This document shows, piece after piece, positions 14,993 to 28,000 of a stretch of 64,000 bases of DNA. Under the pieces are notes generated by a model, which saw nothing but the letters and a program-made list of their open reading frames with translations, was not told where the DNA came from and searched no databases. Both the position numbers and the translations under genes were made by a program. The first letter of the stretch is position 1. Each line of letters starts with the position of its first letter. The stretch comes from Nymphaea colorata (lineage: Eukaryota; Streptophyta; Magnoliopsida; Nymphaeales; Nymphaeaceae). The stretch is from the NCBI RefSeq assembly GCF_008831285.2, contig NC_045139.1, forward strand, positions 11,938,704 to 12,002,703. Reading direction: 5' to 3'.

Positions 14993-17900
14993 TGATTGAT
15001 TAAAAACCAGCTGTTGTAATTAACTGGTAGGCTCTGGCTCTCAGACTAAGGTTGCTGTGCTTATTTCAAGTGATTTACTTATTGAATCTGTTCGAATTTC
15101 TCCAGTTTTATGAATATACAAATGCATAGCCGGTTGCTGTAGCTTTTATGAGTTATTGTTATGGTTTATATGTCTGTAAGATGCTTGTTGCTGTACCCTT
15201 TTTCAGGAGTGTACATATGCTCATGACTCCAACCATGTATATTGGATTATTGGGTTCGGTGAACTTGTATGAAGCCTGATTAAACTGGATAACCCATTTT
15301 TATGGCCTTATGTATGTTTAATCATATAATGATGATTACTCAATTTTCTTTTGAAAGAAGCATCATACTGGTGGGTAGCTTTTTTTTTTTTTACCTTTTT
15401 TTTTCCTTCCTGAACTTCTCATAGGTCTTGAGATCGTAATTTCTCGGGAATTTCATTGGACCACGGCGAGATTGTAAGGTCCATTTTAGAAGAGCTTTCC
15501 TACTCTAGAATGCTGCCTTTGTGAAATATCATTTTTACTTCGACTTGCTGCTCGACGCTTGTGCTTATACATGTACCATGGCTTTCCTGTTTGTGCCAAT
15601 ACCATCTGAATATGATGGCATAAGAGCAGAACTAGAAGCTTTAGGTATGGTACAAGTGGTGAGAGTATCGAGGATGGTTATGTTCGCGGCTAAAAGTTTC
15701 TGAAGGAAAAAGAATTTGGAATCTGTATAACCAAAAGCCGGAGTTATACAGCATCATATCTGTGCGCACGATTGTATGCAGTCGTGTATTCCAATGCCTA
15801 AGGGGGGATAATGGAAGGTTCGTAATGCCAGGCAAGGATGCAACTTCTTGTAAAAAGTGCATGTGGAATCGTTTCCTTGTATAAAAATCTATCATTTCGG
15901 TCATGAGTGACCGTTCAGTGTGGGTTGATATGTGCAAACAGTTTTCCTCTTTTGCTAGGTGTTAGAGGTCCAGTAGATTGTGCTTCTTGGTTTTGGTGCA
16001 TAAACTTTTGCACGTTGGTCTCTGGTCCCATTGCCTTCCCTTTGAATCTTCCTTACCAGTGTTGGTTACAGGCCTCACCATTGCTTGCACACCCTTCACT
16101 TAGAGGTGCAGCCTCTGATTTCTGTGTTTCCACCTTCTTCTAGGGTGCATTCTTAGTGCGGTATGTAGAAGTTCTCAGGTTTGCCAACTCATGTCATTGG
16201 TTGAATCACAGCAAACAGGGAAGATCAGGCATAGGCTCTTTTCATTTTTGATAGGCAGGCATTTTGATGTGGAGTTTGGCAATGTGAACTTGACAGCTTG
16301 TTGTCTAAAGTAGTTGTCTTGCACAGAGTGAAACAGAGATATGGATGTAAGGACATCTTTATAGTGAAGTGTTGCTGGATTTTTGTTTCAGTGGGTGGAT
16401 TGGAGATAAACCACAACGTCAGCAAGTATGGTTTTTATCGAAAGAAAAAGTAGGGTTGCATCGAATCATTTCTCTTTTGATGGATTGGCCAACGAATGGG
16501 GTGGAGCTATTCCTATGTTGACTTCTCTGTTCTATCCTATTCCATAGATAGCAAGGGAGACGGGATTCATCTTTCTGAAGGCAAAGTCATCGTCGTCACT
16601 GACTCTGGCCTAGGCGCCAGCCGCCGGGTAGGCAAACCTGGATTCTGGAGGACGACGACTCTGCATGAAAAAGCATGTTCAGCCAACATTCTTATTACGT
16701 ATTGATGACATGTAAACTGTAGTGTGTCTGAATGCTTTCGTGTTCATGCTACAAGAGTAACTTCAGGATTCTCACTGCTGCATTTACTCGACTGCCATCT
16801 TCTTTTCGAGGGAGAGAGGGTTTCTGAGGCAGTTTGCATTGGCCCCTTTCGTTCTACGTAATGTTCAATTCCAGCATGTTGAGCAGGATTATCTATCCGA
16901 ACGTTTGGATCACTGGCCACTCTTTATGTATGGTTTTAGCAAATATTCCCACGATGAAGGTAGTCACTGTGTTTGTTTACAGGATCCAAGGATCGAATGT
17001 TTTGTGAGGAACGTGTCCATGGTTTTATAATTCAGAAAGAGAAAAATCCGTGCATTTGACAGAATGGGTTTCGACTTCATTTGGATAACGTTTGCTCCCT
17101 GTGATCAACATTCTGGAATTAAATAACGTTTGCTCCTTGGAATAAACATTCTGGAATGTTAACTTCAGAATGTTGATTCTGGAATTGATGGAATCAGAAA
17201 TATAAATATATAATGTGGTTCCAACTGTTGCCGGTCGACTGTGTCTGGCCCGGCCAAGCCAGTAAAAGGGAATGCTGCTTGGCCAGCTTAGGCATAGTTG
17301 GAAGGCATGTGGGATCAAATCGGTCGCCGAGTCAAGCAGAAAGCAATGCACGTGGAATGTGCAGCGCGGTGGTGCAGTGACAAGGCGTTTAAATGCATCA
17401 TGATCAGCAGTCCCTTTGGAAGTACAAGTCCGTCGTTGGGGAATCCAGTGGGTTCCCCACGCGTAGTGTTTGGATACACAAGGGGTGCGCGTGGGTTAGG
17501 GGCAATTCCTCCAGTGGGCGCATACGCTGCGTTCCACAACCGCGTAGAGTCACGCGGGGGTGAGCAAGTGAATGCTCATCGTCGAGTAGGGCGATGGTCG
17601 GCCGCCTTACTTAATGACATATAGTCGTCAACTGGCTTCGGCTGGGGACTTCCTCCCAAGGGAAGTCTACCCCCACCCAGATTTCGTTTGGATGTAGATA
17701 GGCACTTGGAAGAATGGTGAAGTTCTGACAGGGCTTCATGGCCACGGCTTGCCGATGGTCGACAAGGGGATAAAACCTGGGTGATGGTGTGCCGAGTGCT
17801 TTGCACTCCTCGTCTAGTCCACAGTCCCGAATAATGATGAATGCTTCCGCTAGCTTAAAAGAGGTGTTAGGCTGGCCGAAGGCTTTTGGGAAACGCCTTC

Positions 17901-18250
17901 GGCGCCGCGCGGGTCGGAGAAACTCGGCCCGTGACACCAACAGTGATTAGTGTTTGCGTAACTTGGGTTTCTTGGGAGCCCATTTCTGTCTTGGTCGGAC
18001 AAGAACGGATCAAAAATGGAACTAAAACCTTGTTTTAAATTTTCTTTATACGTTGTGGGTTATTCATGAAAGATTTTTTAAGGGATTAACAGTATTCCTA
18101 AAAGTTCTTAACAATGGGGAGGATGTTGAAGTATTTTTAGAAAGGAGGCTGCACCGTTTGTAAATGTGTGAAAATAGTGGAGTGGATATGAAATTCTTTT
18201 ATAAACCGCTAATAAAGCCATTAGTGCGGGTTTTTTTTTTCCCATTTTTC
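14993..18250. other. EXO70 3' flank and intergenic DNA, no supported gene
   Basis: Probable EXO70 3' UTR followed by unassigned DNA. Near 17085-17160 an imperfect 38-39-base direct repeat (AACGTTTGCTCC...ACATTCTGGAAT) is followed by an inverted partial copy, MITE-like in style. On the minus strand from 17938 a TGTCACGGGCC start followed by GC-rich sequence could be the edge of a gypsy LTR, but no partner copy was found. Remaining short frames show no domain. Confidence 0.45.
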
Positions 18251-18252
18251 AT

Positions 18253-18258
<6 letters not shown>

Positions 18259-18296
<38 letters not shown>
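18259..18296. repeat. (CT)n microsatellite
   Basis: About 18 uninterrupted CT units, with further CT-rich tracts to 18365. It lies at or just before the presumed 5' end of the LINE. Confidence 0.9.
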
Positions 18297-18298
<2 letters not shown>

Positions 18299-18742
18299 AG
18301 TACAGCCGTTAACGGAGACATCCACCAGGTTCTCTCTCTCTCTCTGCTCTCTCTCTCTCTCCTCTCGCTCCGAGCTGGGCGTCCGGAAGTGGCCCAAGTA
18401 ACTCTCTCTTCCGCGACCCATGTTCACCGGCGTTGTATCCTCCAGCAACCCTTTTCACGCAACCCTTTTCACGTTCATCTGCATGCATTTCCTGCAACCC
18501 CGTTAATCTCGCCTTTCCCTTTTCCCGTGGATTCTTTCCTGGTTCGTCGCTTCTTAGCTTCTGATTTGGGAGTTTTGGACTCCATTCGAGTGTTCTGCTT
18601 CACATTGTTGAAATTGGCTGATCCTGCCTGCAAATCCCGTTGAATCTCCCGGTGCGCCATTGCTCGGTCTCCTCCTGTCAGGTGATCTCCTCCGGCCCCT
18701 CGGGCGACCTCCTCCAGCTCTCTCTCGCTCGGGTGGGCGGTC

Positions 18743-18832
18743 TCCTCCGTCTCTGTCGGCCCCTCGAAGGCTCCGTCTCCACCGGCGTCCTCCGTCTCTG
18801 CCGGCCCCTCGAAGGCTCCGTCTCCACCGGTC
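18743..18832. repeat. 45-bp tandem repeat in LINE 5' region
   Basis: Two adjacent 45-bp units (18743-18787 and 18788-18832) differ at very few positions and are followed by the start of a third. They are C/T-rich with a shared GGCCCCTCGAAGG core. Repeated 5' units can act as promoter modules in LINEs; that role is inference. Confidence 0.8.
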
Positions 18833-19404
18833 TCCTCCGTCTGACCAGCGTCCTCCCGCACCCCTTGCCGCCCAGCGCTGTTCCTCTCCCCGCGCAATGC
18901 AGCTCCCCTTTCCCTCTCGGTCGCTTGGGGCGCGCTGGAGCCGGGCGGCGTCTCTCCCTGGGCCTATAGCGAGCTGCGTACTACCTGTTTGTTGAATCGC
19001 CTGTGAGGAACAGGCCCTTTTCGGGGCGTAGCCAGCTTTTCTCTTGCACGTGGCTGGTGTCATGGCAGCCCTTCCTCCTCCCCCGCCTTCGCGATCGCCC
19101 CCAGGGGCTTGGGGTGGGGGTCCTAGTCTTTGTGGTATCAGGCCGAGTAACCCCCTCCCTCTTAACCGCTTGCTTTGTCGTGCGGCGATCAGTTTCCTTT
19201 GCTCGCCTGAGGGGGTTCGTCAGGCTAGGGCATTGTCTTTCAGTTGGTAGTCTACTATCTACAATTGTGTTTTCGCCGGCTCACTTCAGCTGAGAGAAGC
19301 TCGCGGACTCCTCCAGGCTTTCCTCCCGCCCGCACGTTGTTGTTTTCTCCTTTTGCAGATGGGCGATTGTTCCTTGCGGCCGCGGCTTCCCAAGGTGGTC
19401 TCCG

Positions 19405-20807
19405 TTGGTAGGCCAGCCCCCCTCACCTCGGTGTGTCCCCTCTTCTCGGCGTGCTTCCAGGCTTCGTCACCTTCTTCGGTCTGTCGCTTCTATCCGCGTC
19501 AGATGGGGCCAATGGTGGTGTCAGAGGTGTGCTTCCTTGAACGGCCACCGGGCCGTCAGGTGTTCCCGATGCTGTTTTCATACTTGTCAGAATGATCGTC
19601 GCCTTTTTGCTCAACGGCATGGTTTTGCAGCGGTCACTTCTTCCTTTTGGGTCCAGGTTCCTCTGCCAGTTGTTCAGCGGTCACCCTCTTCGGATGAGAG
19701 CTATATGTTCTTTGGTTCTATCAGACTTCCTTGGCCTGGGCCTGCCTGTCCTGGTGCACGGGGTCCGCCATTTTCGGTACAGGTTCCGCAAATCTACAGC
19801 CCAGGTGATCCGCCGCACCAGTGCTATTCGGCGCCTTCACAGCTTCCGCCCTTGCTTCCCTCACCGCGGGCGCCAGCCTCTCCTCAGCGTAGGAGTCTAG
19901 TCTGCTCTCTGCCGCGCTCCCCTGAGGTACCCTGCTTGCCCTTTTTCCTGCTTTGCGAGCTGGGGCTTCACGCGACTCGAGATGTCTCGACCAGATGATG
20001 TTTGCTTATCAGTCTGACCTTGGCGACGCCCCATCGTCCGCACCGTCACTTTCGGCTGCCCGCCCATTGGCTGGGGCTCGCCCTCGTGAGGTTGCTGTTG
20101 TTGCTCGCTCTTGTTCGACTGCGGCCTGCGTTGTCTTGGCCTCTGGCGTCTCGGCACCCTCAGTCAGCCTTTCTCCCTCTGTTTCCTGTGTGTTACTCTT
20201 TACATTGGTTACTGGCCCTTCTATGCCCCCCCTTACACTCAGGAACTCCTTTGCCTATCTGCTTTGGGTTTCTTCTGTTTCTGTTTCTCTTGACAGTAGC
20301 TTTAGCTCTGACCTGCCTTCCCTACATATTCTGCTCCCTAGACTCAGTCGCGGCTCTCCTCAAAACCCCGCCTACCTGCCCCTCCCACCCGTTAGCCCTG
20401 CCCTCCCCCACCTCCCTTGTGTTGGCTCTTTTTCCCCCGCCCTGCGGTCTGAGTTTGCGTCCACCTCTGCCCCCTCGTCCTCCCATGTTCAGTTGCCTGG
20501 TTCCACCACTAGACCAGTAATTGATCACTCCCTGCCCGATGGGTTGCCACCTGTTGCCCCCTTGTTGGATGCTGAGTTAGGCATCTCCCTCCCGGATGCG
20601 CTTGACGCTCTTAAGGTCTCTCTTCCGCCGGAGCAACTTGATTTGTTGCGTTCCTCTTTTGATGCCGTTGTGGCACCGGTCTCCCGCTCCAGCCTGGCCA
20701 GGTTGCTGCGGGAATTGCGTAGGATTGGGGCTTCCGCAGCCTCCATCCTCCCTCCTGGTGCCGCCCGGGCGACCAGGCGCGCGTCGCTTCACGTGGTCTC
20801 CCCATGA
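19405..20807 (+). pseudogene. LINE ORF1 remnant (nucleic-acid-binding protein)
   Basis: Plant L1 ORF1 proteins bind the element's RNA and usually carry zinc knuckles. A knuckle-like stretch CQRCASLNGHRAVRC is encoded near 19510-19560; it has one residue more than the usual CX2CX4HX4C spacing. Coding then changes frame. From about 19953 another open frame, rich in Ser, Pro and Leu, continues to a TGA at 20805-20807. No intact ORF1 can be read. The 5' limit is not defined. Confidence 0.5.
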
Positions 20808-22848
20808 GGGTTGCATGTTGGAATGTGCGGGGCCTTAGTGCCCGTTATCGGCGTAGATATCTCTCTTATTGGATCCGTCAGCATGGACCTTCGGTGCTAA
20901 TCGTGGTTGAGACCAAGTTACCTGTCATCTCTCACGCTTGTGTTCGTACTTTGTTGCGTCAGCCGTCCTTTGGGTTCCTTCCAGCTTGTGGAGCTGCTGG
21001 CGGCATCCTGTTGGCTTGGTCTCGGCCCCTTACAGGGGCTGTTGTGCATGTCGGTAGGTACTCTATCTCTGCTTCTCTCAGCGGACTCTGGCCTAATGGT
21101 CCGGTCTTGGTTACTGCGGTCTATGGCCCTTGCGTTGGAGCTTTGCGTGGACAGCTGTGGGCTGAGCTGCATCAGGTTCGCCAGCTTGCAGCTTCAACTT
21201 GACTGCTGGCAGGGGACTTCAACTGTTTGCTTAGCCCTGCTGACTCATCCTCCCTTGTCACTTCTGGCCCGTCTTTGTCTGCCTTTCGGTCGTTCGTTGA
21301 TGAGTTCGGTCTTTTCGACGTGCCTTCGACTAATTGTACGTTTACTTGGTCCAACAATAGGAACCCTCCGATCCTCCGTAGGTTGGACTGTATCTTCCTC
21401 TCGCCTGAGTTGTTCTCTGCTTTTCCTTCGTCCTCCTTTGTTCTTGGTCCGAGGCACTTGTCTGATCACGCTCCGCTGCTCCTTTCCCTTCTTCGGGGTA
21501 GGGCTGGTTTTGGGCACGCCAGGTTCCGTTTTGAGCTTTGGTGGCTCCGAGATGATTCCTTTGTGGCTACCGTCCTAATTGGTGGGCTCGTGCAGTCGAT
21601 GGTAGGTGGGCTGCTTTCAGGCTCTCGCGGAAGTTGCACTTCATCAGGAGGGAGGCCCTCGCCTGGAAGCGCTTTTTCTGGAGCGGCAAATTTTTGGAGG
21701 TGGCCGATTGGGATGAGGAGATCCTGTCCCTTCAGGCCTCTGACAATATTTCAGCGGTTCAGTCCTCTCGTCTCCTTTGTCTGCAATGTCTTGCCCAGGA
21801 GTGGTGGATTAGGGAGTCTATCCACTGGCAGCAGCGCTCTAGGTTGGGTTGGCTTGCGCATGGGGACCAGAACTCTAGATTCTTCCACTTGGTCGCCTCT
21901 CAAAGGCGCCGTCAAACGTTGCTCCAGTCCATGAATATCAGGGGCAGGGTTTTTCTTGGTGATGGCATCCTTCAGGCTCTGAGCGCTCATTTTCGAGATT
22001 TCTACTCCAAACATCTTCCCTTCCGTGCCACGCTGCCGGATTTTCACATCTCCCCTCTCTCTGTCTCTTGTGTGATCTCTCTTGAGCGGCCCTTCCTGCA
22101 TCAAGAGATCAAGAACGCTGTCTGGGCCCTTCGCTCTGGTAAGGCGCCCGACATTGATGGTTTCCCTGTCGAATTTTTTCGTACGTTTGCATTTTGCAAT
22201 GAGTTCGTTTCCCCCTTCCACTTTTGGTGCGACATGCTTTCTGTCCTTCCTCTTTTCCTCCTCCTTGCTGACCTCTCATCGTCCACGTCCCCATCCTGGC
22301 CTCTTTCACCTGCACGTGAGTTCACCTTTTCTTCTTGCTACCTGGCCTCCTTTGGTCTTTCTGTCGCGTCGTTCCCACCCCGGTCCCTTTGGTCTCCTGG
22401 TCCGTCTCCCCGTGCCATTGCTTTTGTCTGGCTTCTTCTTACTGGCCATATCAACACTTTTGACCACCTGCAACGCCTTGGCATCAGTTTGGCTAACCAG
22501 TGTCCCCTTTGTCTTGTCGCGACTGAGTCTCGGGTCTACCTTTTTACTTCTTGCCCTTTTTTCTCTAGTGTCCTTGCTTATGTCTGGCCTTCTCTTGTTG
22601 GTAGTCTTCCAAATTCGCCTTCCATTCGTCTTCTTTTCCTCTTTTGTCCTTCCCCCCACCTGACTGCTTCTTGGGGTCATGTCTGGAGGCCGTGGCTCAT
22701 TTCAGCTTGGTGGCACATTTGGGAGGAGCGCAACAACAAAGTCTTCAGGGACACCTTCTCTTCGCCAGATTCTGTGGCTCGTCTTGTGCAAGGGGATGTC
22801 CAGTTTGCCATTCGGTTGAAGCACCGCTGTCCGTCTGCGACTGGGTGA
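20804..22848 (+). pseudogene. LINE ORF2 with endonuclease and zinc domain but no RT core
   Basis: The ATG at 20804 overlaps the ORF1 stop as ATGA. The first part is an exonuclease/endonuclease/phosphatase domain that nicks target DNA: WNVRG, VETKL, AVYGP, AGDFN, RLDCI and SDHAPL are all visible. A TGA at 21200-21202 interrupts it just before AGDFN. A frameshift near 21572 moves coding into the frame holding NWWARAVDG and KLHFIRRE. This last frame is then open for over 1.2 kb to 22848. It reaches the RT entry motif (SGKAPDIDGF, near 22135-22165) and passes directly to the C-terminal zf-RVT region (FVWLLLTGHINTFDHL, CPLC, CPF, WHIWEERNNKVF). All RT palm motifs, including YxDD, are absent. A deletion near 22196-22290 explains this. 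Confidence 0.8.
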
Positions 22849-22960
22849 CTGTGCCACGATGCCTTCCCTCTCTCTCTTATTTTTCTGTGCATTGTATTGT
22901 ATATTTCCTCTTCCTAATTCTGTTTTTGCGGTTTGTTTTTTGCGGATGTACCTAGGGGAC

Positions 22961-23238
22961 CTCTTGTCCTCAAATTTTGTTATATATTCCCATTTTATCG
23001 GCTCTCTCTCTCTCTTTCAAAACCCAACCGTTCTCTCTTTCTCTCTTCACCATCACCCTTCTCCGGCGGCGATTGGTTGACGACATCGCCGAGGCTTCAG
23101 GAAAGAAAATCCAATGTAGGGGCAGGTGGGGTTTCTCGTTTTTTTTTTCTTTTTATTTTTTTGTTTCGTTTGAAAAAGCCATTGGTTGTGGTCGTAATGG
23201 CCATCGTCAGTCCTCCATTTTTTTTCAATCCCTCTCTT
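22961..23238. other. Short spacer, CT- and T-rich
   Basis: C/T-rich and poly(T)-containing DNA between the LINE 3' region and the gypsy LTR. No gene or element end could be fixed here. Confidence 0.4.
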
Positions 23239-23239
23239 T

Positions 23240-24975
23240 CAACCACTCTCTACCTGACCCCAAGAGTGAGGAGAAACCTCTAATAACACTACATGTTTCA
23301 AAAAGGACAATCTAACTGAAATTACACTAGAAATTTAAATTTTTAACGGTTTCATGAAGCAAACAACTACTAATTTAAGGTATCTTACCTTTACTGACAA
23401 AATGAATTGTTCACTTCAGATGAGAACTATGCATTTTTCTATATACAATATGATGACAGATCAAAATATCCCTTAAAGCTGTCTATTTACTATATACTGT
23501 AGACTCTGATAGTTGATCTATACATGTGCTCCTTGCCCAACCTTGAGTCTTATCTTGTTCCACTGAGATAGGGAAACAGATGAGTTGTGAGTTCTACAGA
23601 CCTAGTGAGCATTCTACAAAAGAAAACCATAAACTTAATTGCAATGGATACAGTACTGTAGCAAAGTAAGCATAAATCATGGAACGAAATAACAAGTAAG
23701 CACAATAGTGAAATTTCTATTATTAAAACATTCATTTCTTTGATAACCTAGTGTTTAGTGACAACTTTACATCTAATTTCTAAATTCTGAAAGAATGTTA
23801 GGAGGTTTAATATGAATCTCCTTCAAATTTTTAAACTCCAAATAAATGTTATGAAGATAAATCTATACTCAACCTCCAACTTTTAGCCTTCAAAAAAGTG
23901 TTAGGAGGTTTGCTTATAAATCCACTACCAGTTTATAAACTCGAAATGAGTGTTAGGAACTGGTCCATTTAATTGCTTCTACTTTCTAGACTATGTAAGA
24001 GTGTTAAGAGGTACAACACATACCTAATTATCACAACCACAAACAATTGCTTAAGCATACAAGTATTCCTTTCTTACATGGTTCTTTAGCTTTCTTTTTT
24101 TACCTCTAGATTTTATTCTATCCCACAAATCTTTATTTACCTTCGATATATATATAATCATGTCAGGAACATGCATTGGGTCAAACACAACGAATTATGC
24201 ATGCTCTAAATAAATCTGCTCACCATAGAAAGAAGGAAAGAACTTTCTTGCTCGGTAGGGTGTCTGGGACCATCTTCGTGTGGGCCTATACCTGCCAATC
24301 CACTTAGGCATGTGAAACAATGTAAGTATATACTAAATTTACCTATGGACCTCCCTCTCATGTCCTCAAATCTATACTACAACTCCTGGAGTTGTTTTCA
24401 TCTAAAAATTTATAAAAAAATATCAAATCAGCCACCCATTAATTTAAGCACAAAACTTTTTTTATAATTAAAGAGGATGAACAACAATCATATATTCTAA
24501 AATTTCTACCCATACGGAAAAAAAAAAAAAATGAATCTCAATCAAAATCTACAAATCAAGTATTCTAATCTGTTGTCCTACTAAGATAAATCAAGAAAAA
24601 TCCAAAGAAATGGAGGGAAGAAATCATATTATCAATTTTGGGCTTCAAACTACTAAGATAAATCAAGAAAAATCCAAAGAAATGGAGGGAAGAAATCATA
24701 TTACCAATTTTGGGCTTCAAACCCTATCTCTCCCTCTTCTTCTCCTCTCTATCTCTCTCTCATTTTCTCCTTTCTCCCTCTCTCTTCTTCCTCCAACCTC
24801 TCTCTCGCTCTCTCGGTGCTTAGGTAAAGAAAAAACCAAAGAGGGGAGAAGAGGTGCGATTTTCCCCAAATAAGAAAATCTTTTTAAAATCAACCCACCT
24901 AGTTTCAAACTTTTCCAAATACCTCATAATTTTTTTTTTCAAAATAGATAGTCTCCACAGATTTCACGCGTAACA
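23240..24975 (-). repeat. Gypsy 3' LTR (left copy, about 1.7 kb)
   Basis: On the minus strand the LTR begins TGTTACGCG at 24975, directly after the purine-rich tract that follows the polyprotein end. It finishes near 23240, where the plus strand reads CAACCACTCTCTACC. Its low-coordinate 380 bp align with 29410-29785. A 72-bp tandem duplication and CT-rich tracts lie inside. Confidence 0.7.
24578..24721. repeat. 72-bp tandem duplication inside gypsy LTR
   Basis: 24578-24649 and 24650-24721 are nearly identical copies; I see one mismatch. Each includes AATGGAGGGAAGAAATCATA. The near identity suggests a duplication much younger than the surrounding LTR. Confidence 0.9.
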
Positions 24976-25022
24976 ATTCTTTTGCTCCATAATTAAATTT
25001 CATCCTCGAAATTTCTACTGAC

Positions 25023-28000
25023 CTAAGGAGAAAAAAGATACGGGTAGTGGAATCTCACGTCATCCCCTCTTTTCCACGTGGTACCTGCTTCAGATGAATG
25101 TGTCCATTGCACATTTACCAAAAAGACATGCTTCATATGAATATGTGAACTCTTCTGATCCATCACACAGACAGGTCTAACTAGATATGTCAAATTTTCT
25201 TTTAATATGATTGATTGCTCATTCGAAATGTGCTCATGATCTAGTATGTATGTTTGCAACATGAATACATGAAATACATGATGGATTCTAGATAGTTTTG
25301 AAGGTGGTTTTAACTTATAAGTCACATCATGAATCTTTTTGGTTATTTCATATGGATCAATATACTTCGGGCTTAACTTTGCACTCTTTCCAAAGCTAGC
25401 TACCCTTTTCATGGATATCTTAAGAAACACCTCATCACCCACACCGAACTAACGATCTTTATGCCGATTGTCTGCATAACTTTTTGCTCCGTCTTGTGTA
25501 ACTTTCATATTTGCCTTGATTAATTTAATTTTATCAGTAGTTATTTGTACTATTTCTTGTCCCAATAGTTTTCTTTCACTGACCTCATGACCTCATCCCA
25601 GCACATAATGTTCCACTTTCTTCTGTATAAAGCCTCATAAAGTGCCATACCCATACTTGATTGGTAGCTCTATTATATGCCAACTCTACCAAAAGTATAT
25701 GCATATCCCAAAAGCATTGGAAGTCTAATATGTAGGTTTGTAACATGTCCTCAAATGTCTGACTAGACATTTCAATTTGGCCATCCGTTTATAGGTGAAA
25801 GGTAGTACTAAAGTTCAACTTGGTCACCATGACCAAAAACACGACCAAAATTTTGGCATAAAACACAAATCTCCGTCTGTTAGACACTATTGATACAGGA
25901 GCTCTGTGCAATCTGAGAATTTCATTGACAAATATTTTGGTCAATCTATCAATGAAAATTTTTCTCTTTTGGCTAAGAAATGTACAAACTAAGTCAATCG
26001 GTGTACTATCACCCAAATCGCATTGTTTCCACTTTAAGTGTGAGGCAACCCTATCACAAAATTCATCGTAATGTGCTCTTATTTCCACTTTGGTATATGT
26101 AAGTTTTGTAACAATCCAATTAGTCTCTACTGTTTTGCTTTAACCATTTGACAAGTCTAGCACTTAGAGACATACTATGTGATTGCACAAACTTCTTGCA
26201 ATTTCTCATCTTGAGCTTGCAATTCTCTGATTCGATCATATAAAATAGGCTGTACTCGAAGTTGTGCACACAAGACTCTTACATTATCTACATCCAGCTC
26301 ATCTCTTAGTGATCACATTTTTAACAATAAAGGAATGTGCACAACCTACAAATGCACAAGGTGCCTGAGCTCTCTCTAATCAATGCATCGACAACAAGGT
26401 AGCTTTTTGAGGGTGATAACCAATGGTGCAATCAGAATCTTTATCAATTCTAACAACATTCTCCAATGTAACTTTAACTCGTTATGGTTGAGCAAATACT
26501 TTAAACCCTTATATTCTGTAAATATTTGACATGTCTCACCATATAAATAATGTCTTGATGTCTTCAATGCAAACATAGATGCTAATTCCAAGTCATGTGT
26601 AGGATAATTTTCCTCATGCTTTCCTAATAGCTGAGAAGCATATGCAATAACCTTATCGTTTTGCATCAAGACACATCCCAATCCTTTGCATGAGGCATCA
26701 TTGTATACCACAAATTCAACCCCTTCTTTAGGCAAGGCAAGCATTGAAGTTGTTGTGAGCCTTCTCTTTAGTTCTTGAAAACTCTCTTCGCAAGTTGTAT
26801 CCCACTCAAATTTAATATTCTTCCTAGTCAAATGGGTCATTGGTGCGTCTATAAGAGAGAAATCCTTAATGAATCTTCTACAATATGTAGCCAATCCTAA
26901 GAAACAGCAAATCTCTATAGGGATGCTAAACTGCTCTCAATTTATAACTACTTCAATCTTGAATGGATCTACATTGATACCTTTGTCATATACCACATCA
27001 ACCAATAAAGTTATTATGTTCGGTTATAATTTGCATTTACTAAACTAGACATAAAATTTGTTTTATTTCAATACAGACAATGCCCTTTTGAGATGTCTTT
27101 CATGTTCTTCTTTACTCTTTCATTAGATCAAAATGTCATCAATAAAAACTATCACAAACTGATCTAAATAGAGTTTAAAAACTTGGTTCTTCAAGTCCAT
27201 AAAAGCTATCGGGGCATTCGCCGGCCTGAATGGCATGACCAGAAATTCAAAATGTCTATAATGGGTGTGAAATGCAGTTTTAAGCACATCTGCATTCTTA
27301 ATTCTTAATTGATGATTCCCAAACCTCAAATCAATTTTTGAAAATACCATGCACCCCCAAGTTGATCGAACAGATCAGCCATGCAGGGCAAAGGGTACTT
27401 GTTGTGCACAATCACCTCATTCAATTGTCTATAATCAATACATAATTTTAAACTGCCATTCTTCTTTTTCATGAACAATACTGGTTCACCCCATGGCGAC
27501 ATACTGAACTAAATAACTTTCTTTTTCACTAACTCCTGCAATTGAACTTTCAAACTTTTTAACTCAGTTGGAGCCATTCTGGAAGGAGTAATGGAAATGA
27601 ATTGAGTTCCAAGAGTAAATTCAATAGCAAACTTAAATTCATGTTCAAGTGGCAATCCAAGTCGAGAATATATCAGGAAATCACATACCACAGAAACATC
27701 TTTGACTTCCTGTTTTGAAGTGGCATATTGATCACTAATGGTAAGAAAACTTTATACTCTTTACTTAATGTTTTCCGCACCAAGTGACAAGAAATAGTGG
27801 AAGTGGGTAAAATTTTATGTTCACCTTGAAATACTGCTATTATGTCATCTAGAATACAAAAAGTGGCTTCTTTCTTATTATAGTCCACTATAGCCCGACA
27901 GTTGGATAAGCAATCCACGACCAATATAACCTGAAATTTTTAAATGTGCATGGGTATCAACTATCAAATCTGCATAAATATGATGGTCACCCCAAGAAAT

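Larger units (their letters stand above)
18300..22960 (+). mobile_element. Defective L1-type LINE (non-LTR retrotransposon)
   Basis: An element of about 4.6 kb on the forward strand that stands out by high C/T content on this strand. It has a C/T-rich 5' region, an ORF1 remnant ending at 20807, an ORF2 that starts at 20804 with an apurinic endonuclease domain, and a C-terminal reverse-transcriptase-associated zinc domain ending at 22848. The reverse transcriptase core is missing. The 3' UTR runs to about 22960, but I see no clear poly(A) tail or target duplication, so both ends are approximate. Confidence 0.8.

Noticed and set aside
17611-17940. Open frame of 109 codons on the minus strand with a TGTCACGGGCC start, possibly a gypsy LTR
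   Set aside because: No second LTR, primer site or gypsy coding sequence nearby, and no recognisable protein domain. Mentioned only as part of the intergenic entry.
18475-19063. Long minus-strand open frames rich in Arg, Gly and Glu
   Set aside because: They are antisense to the C/T-rich LINE 5' region and reflect its composition.
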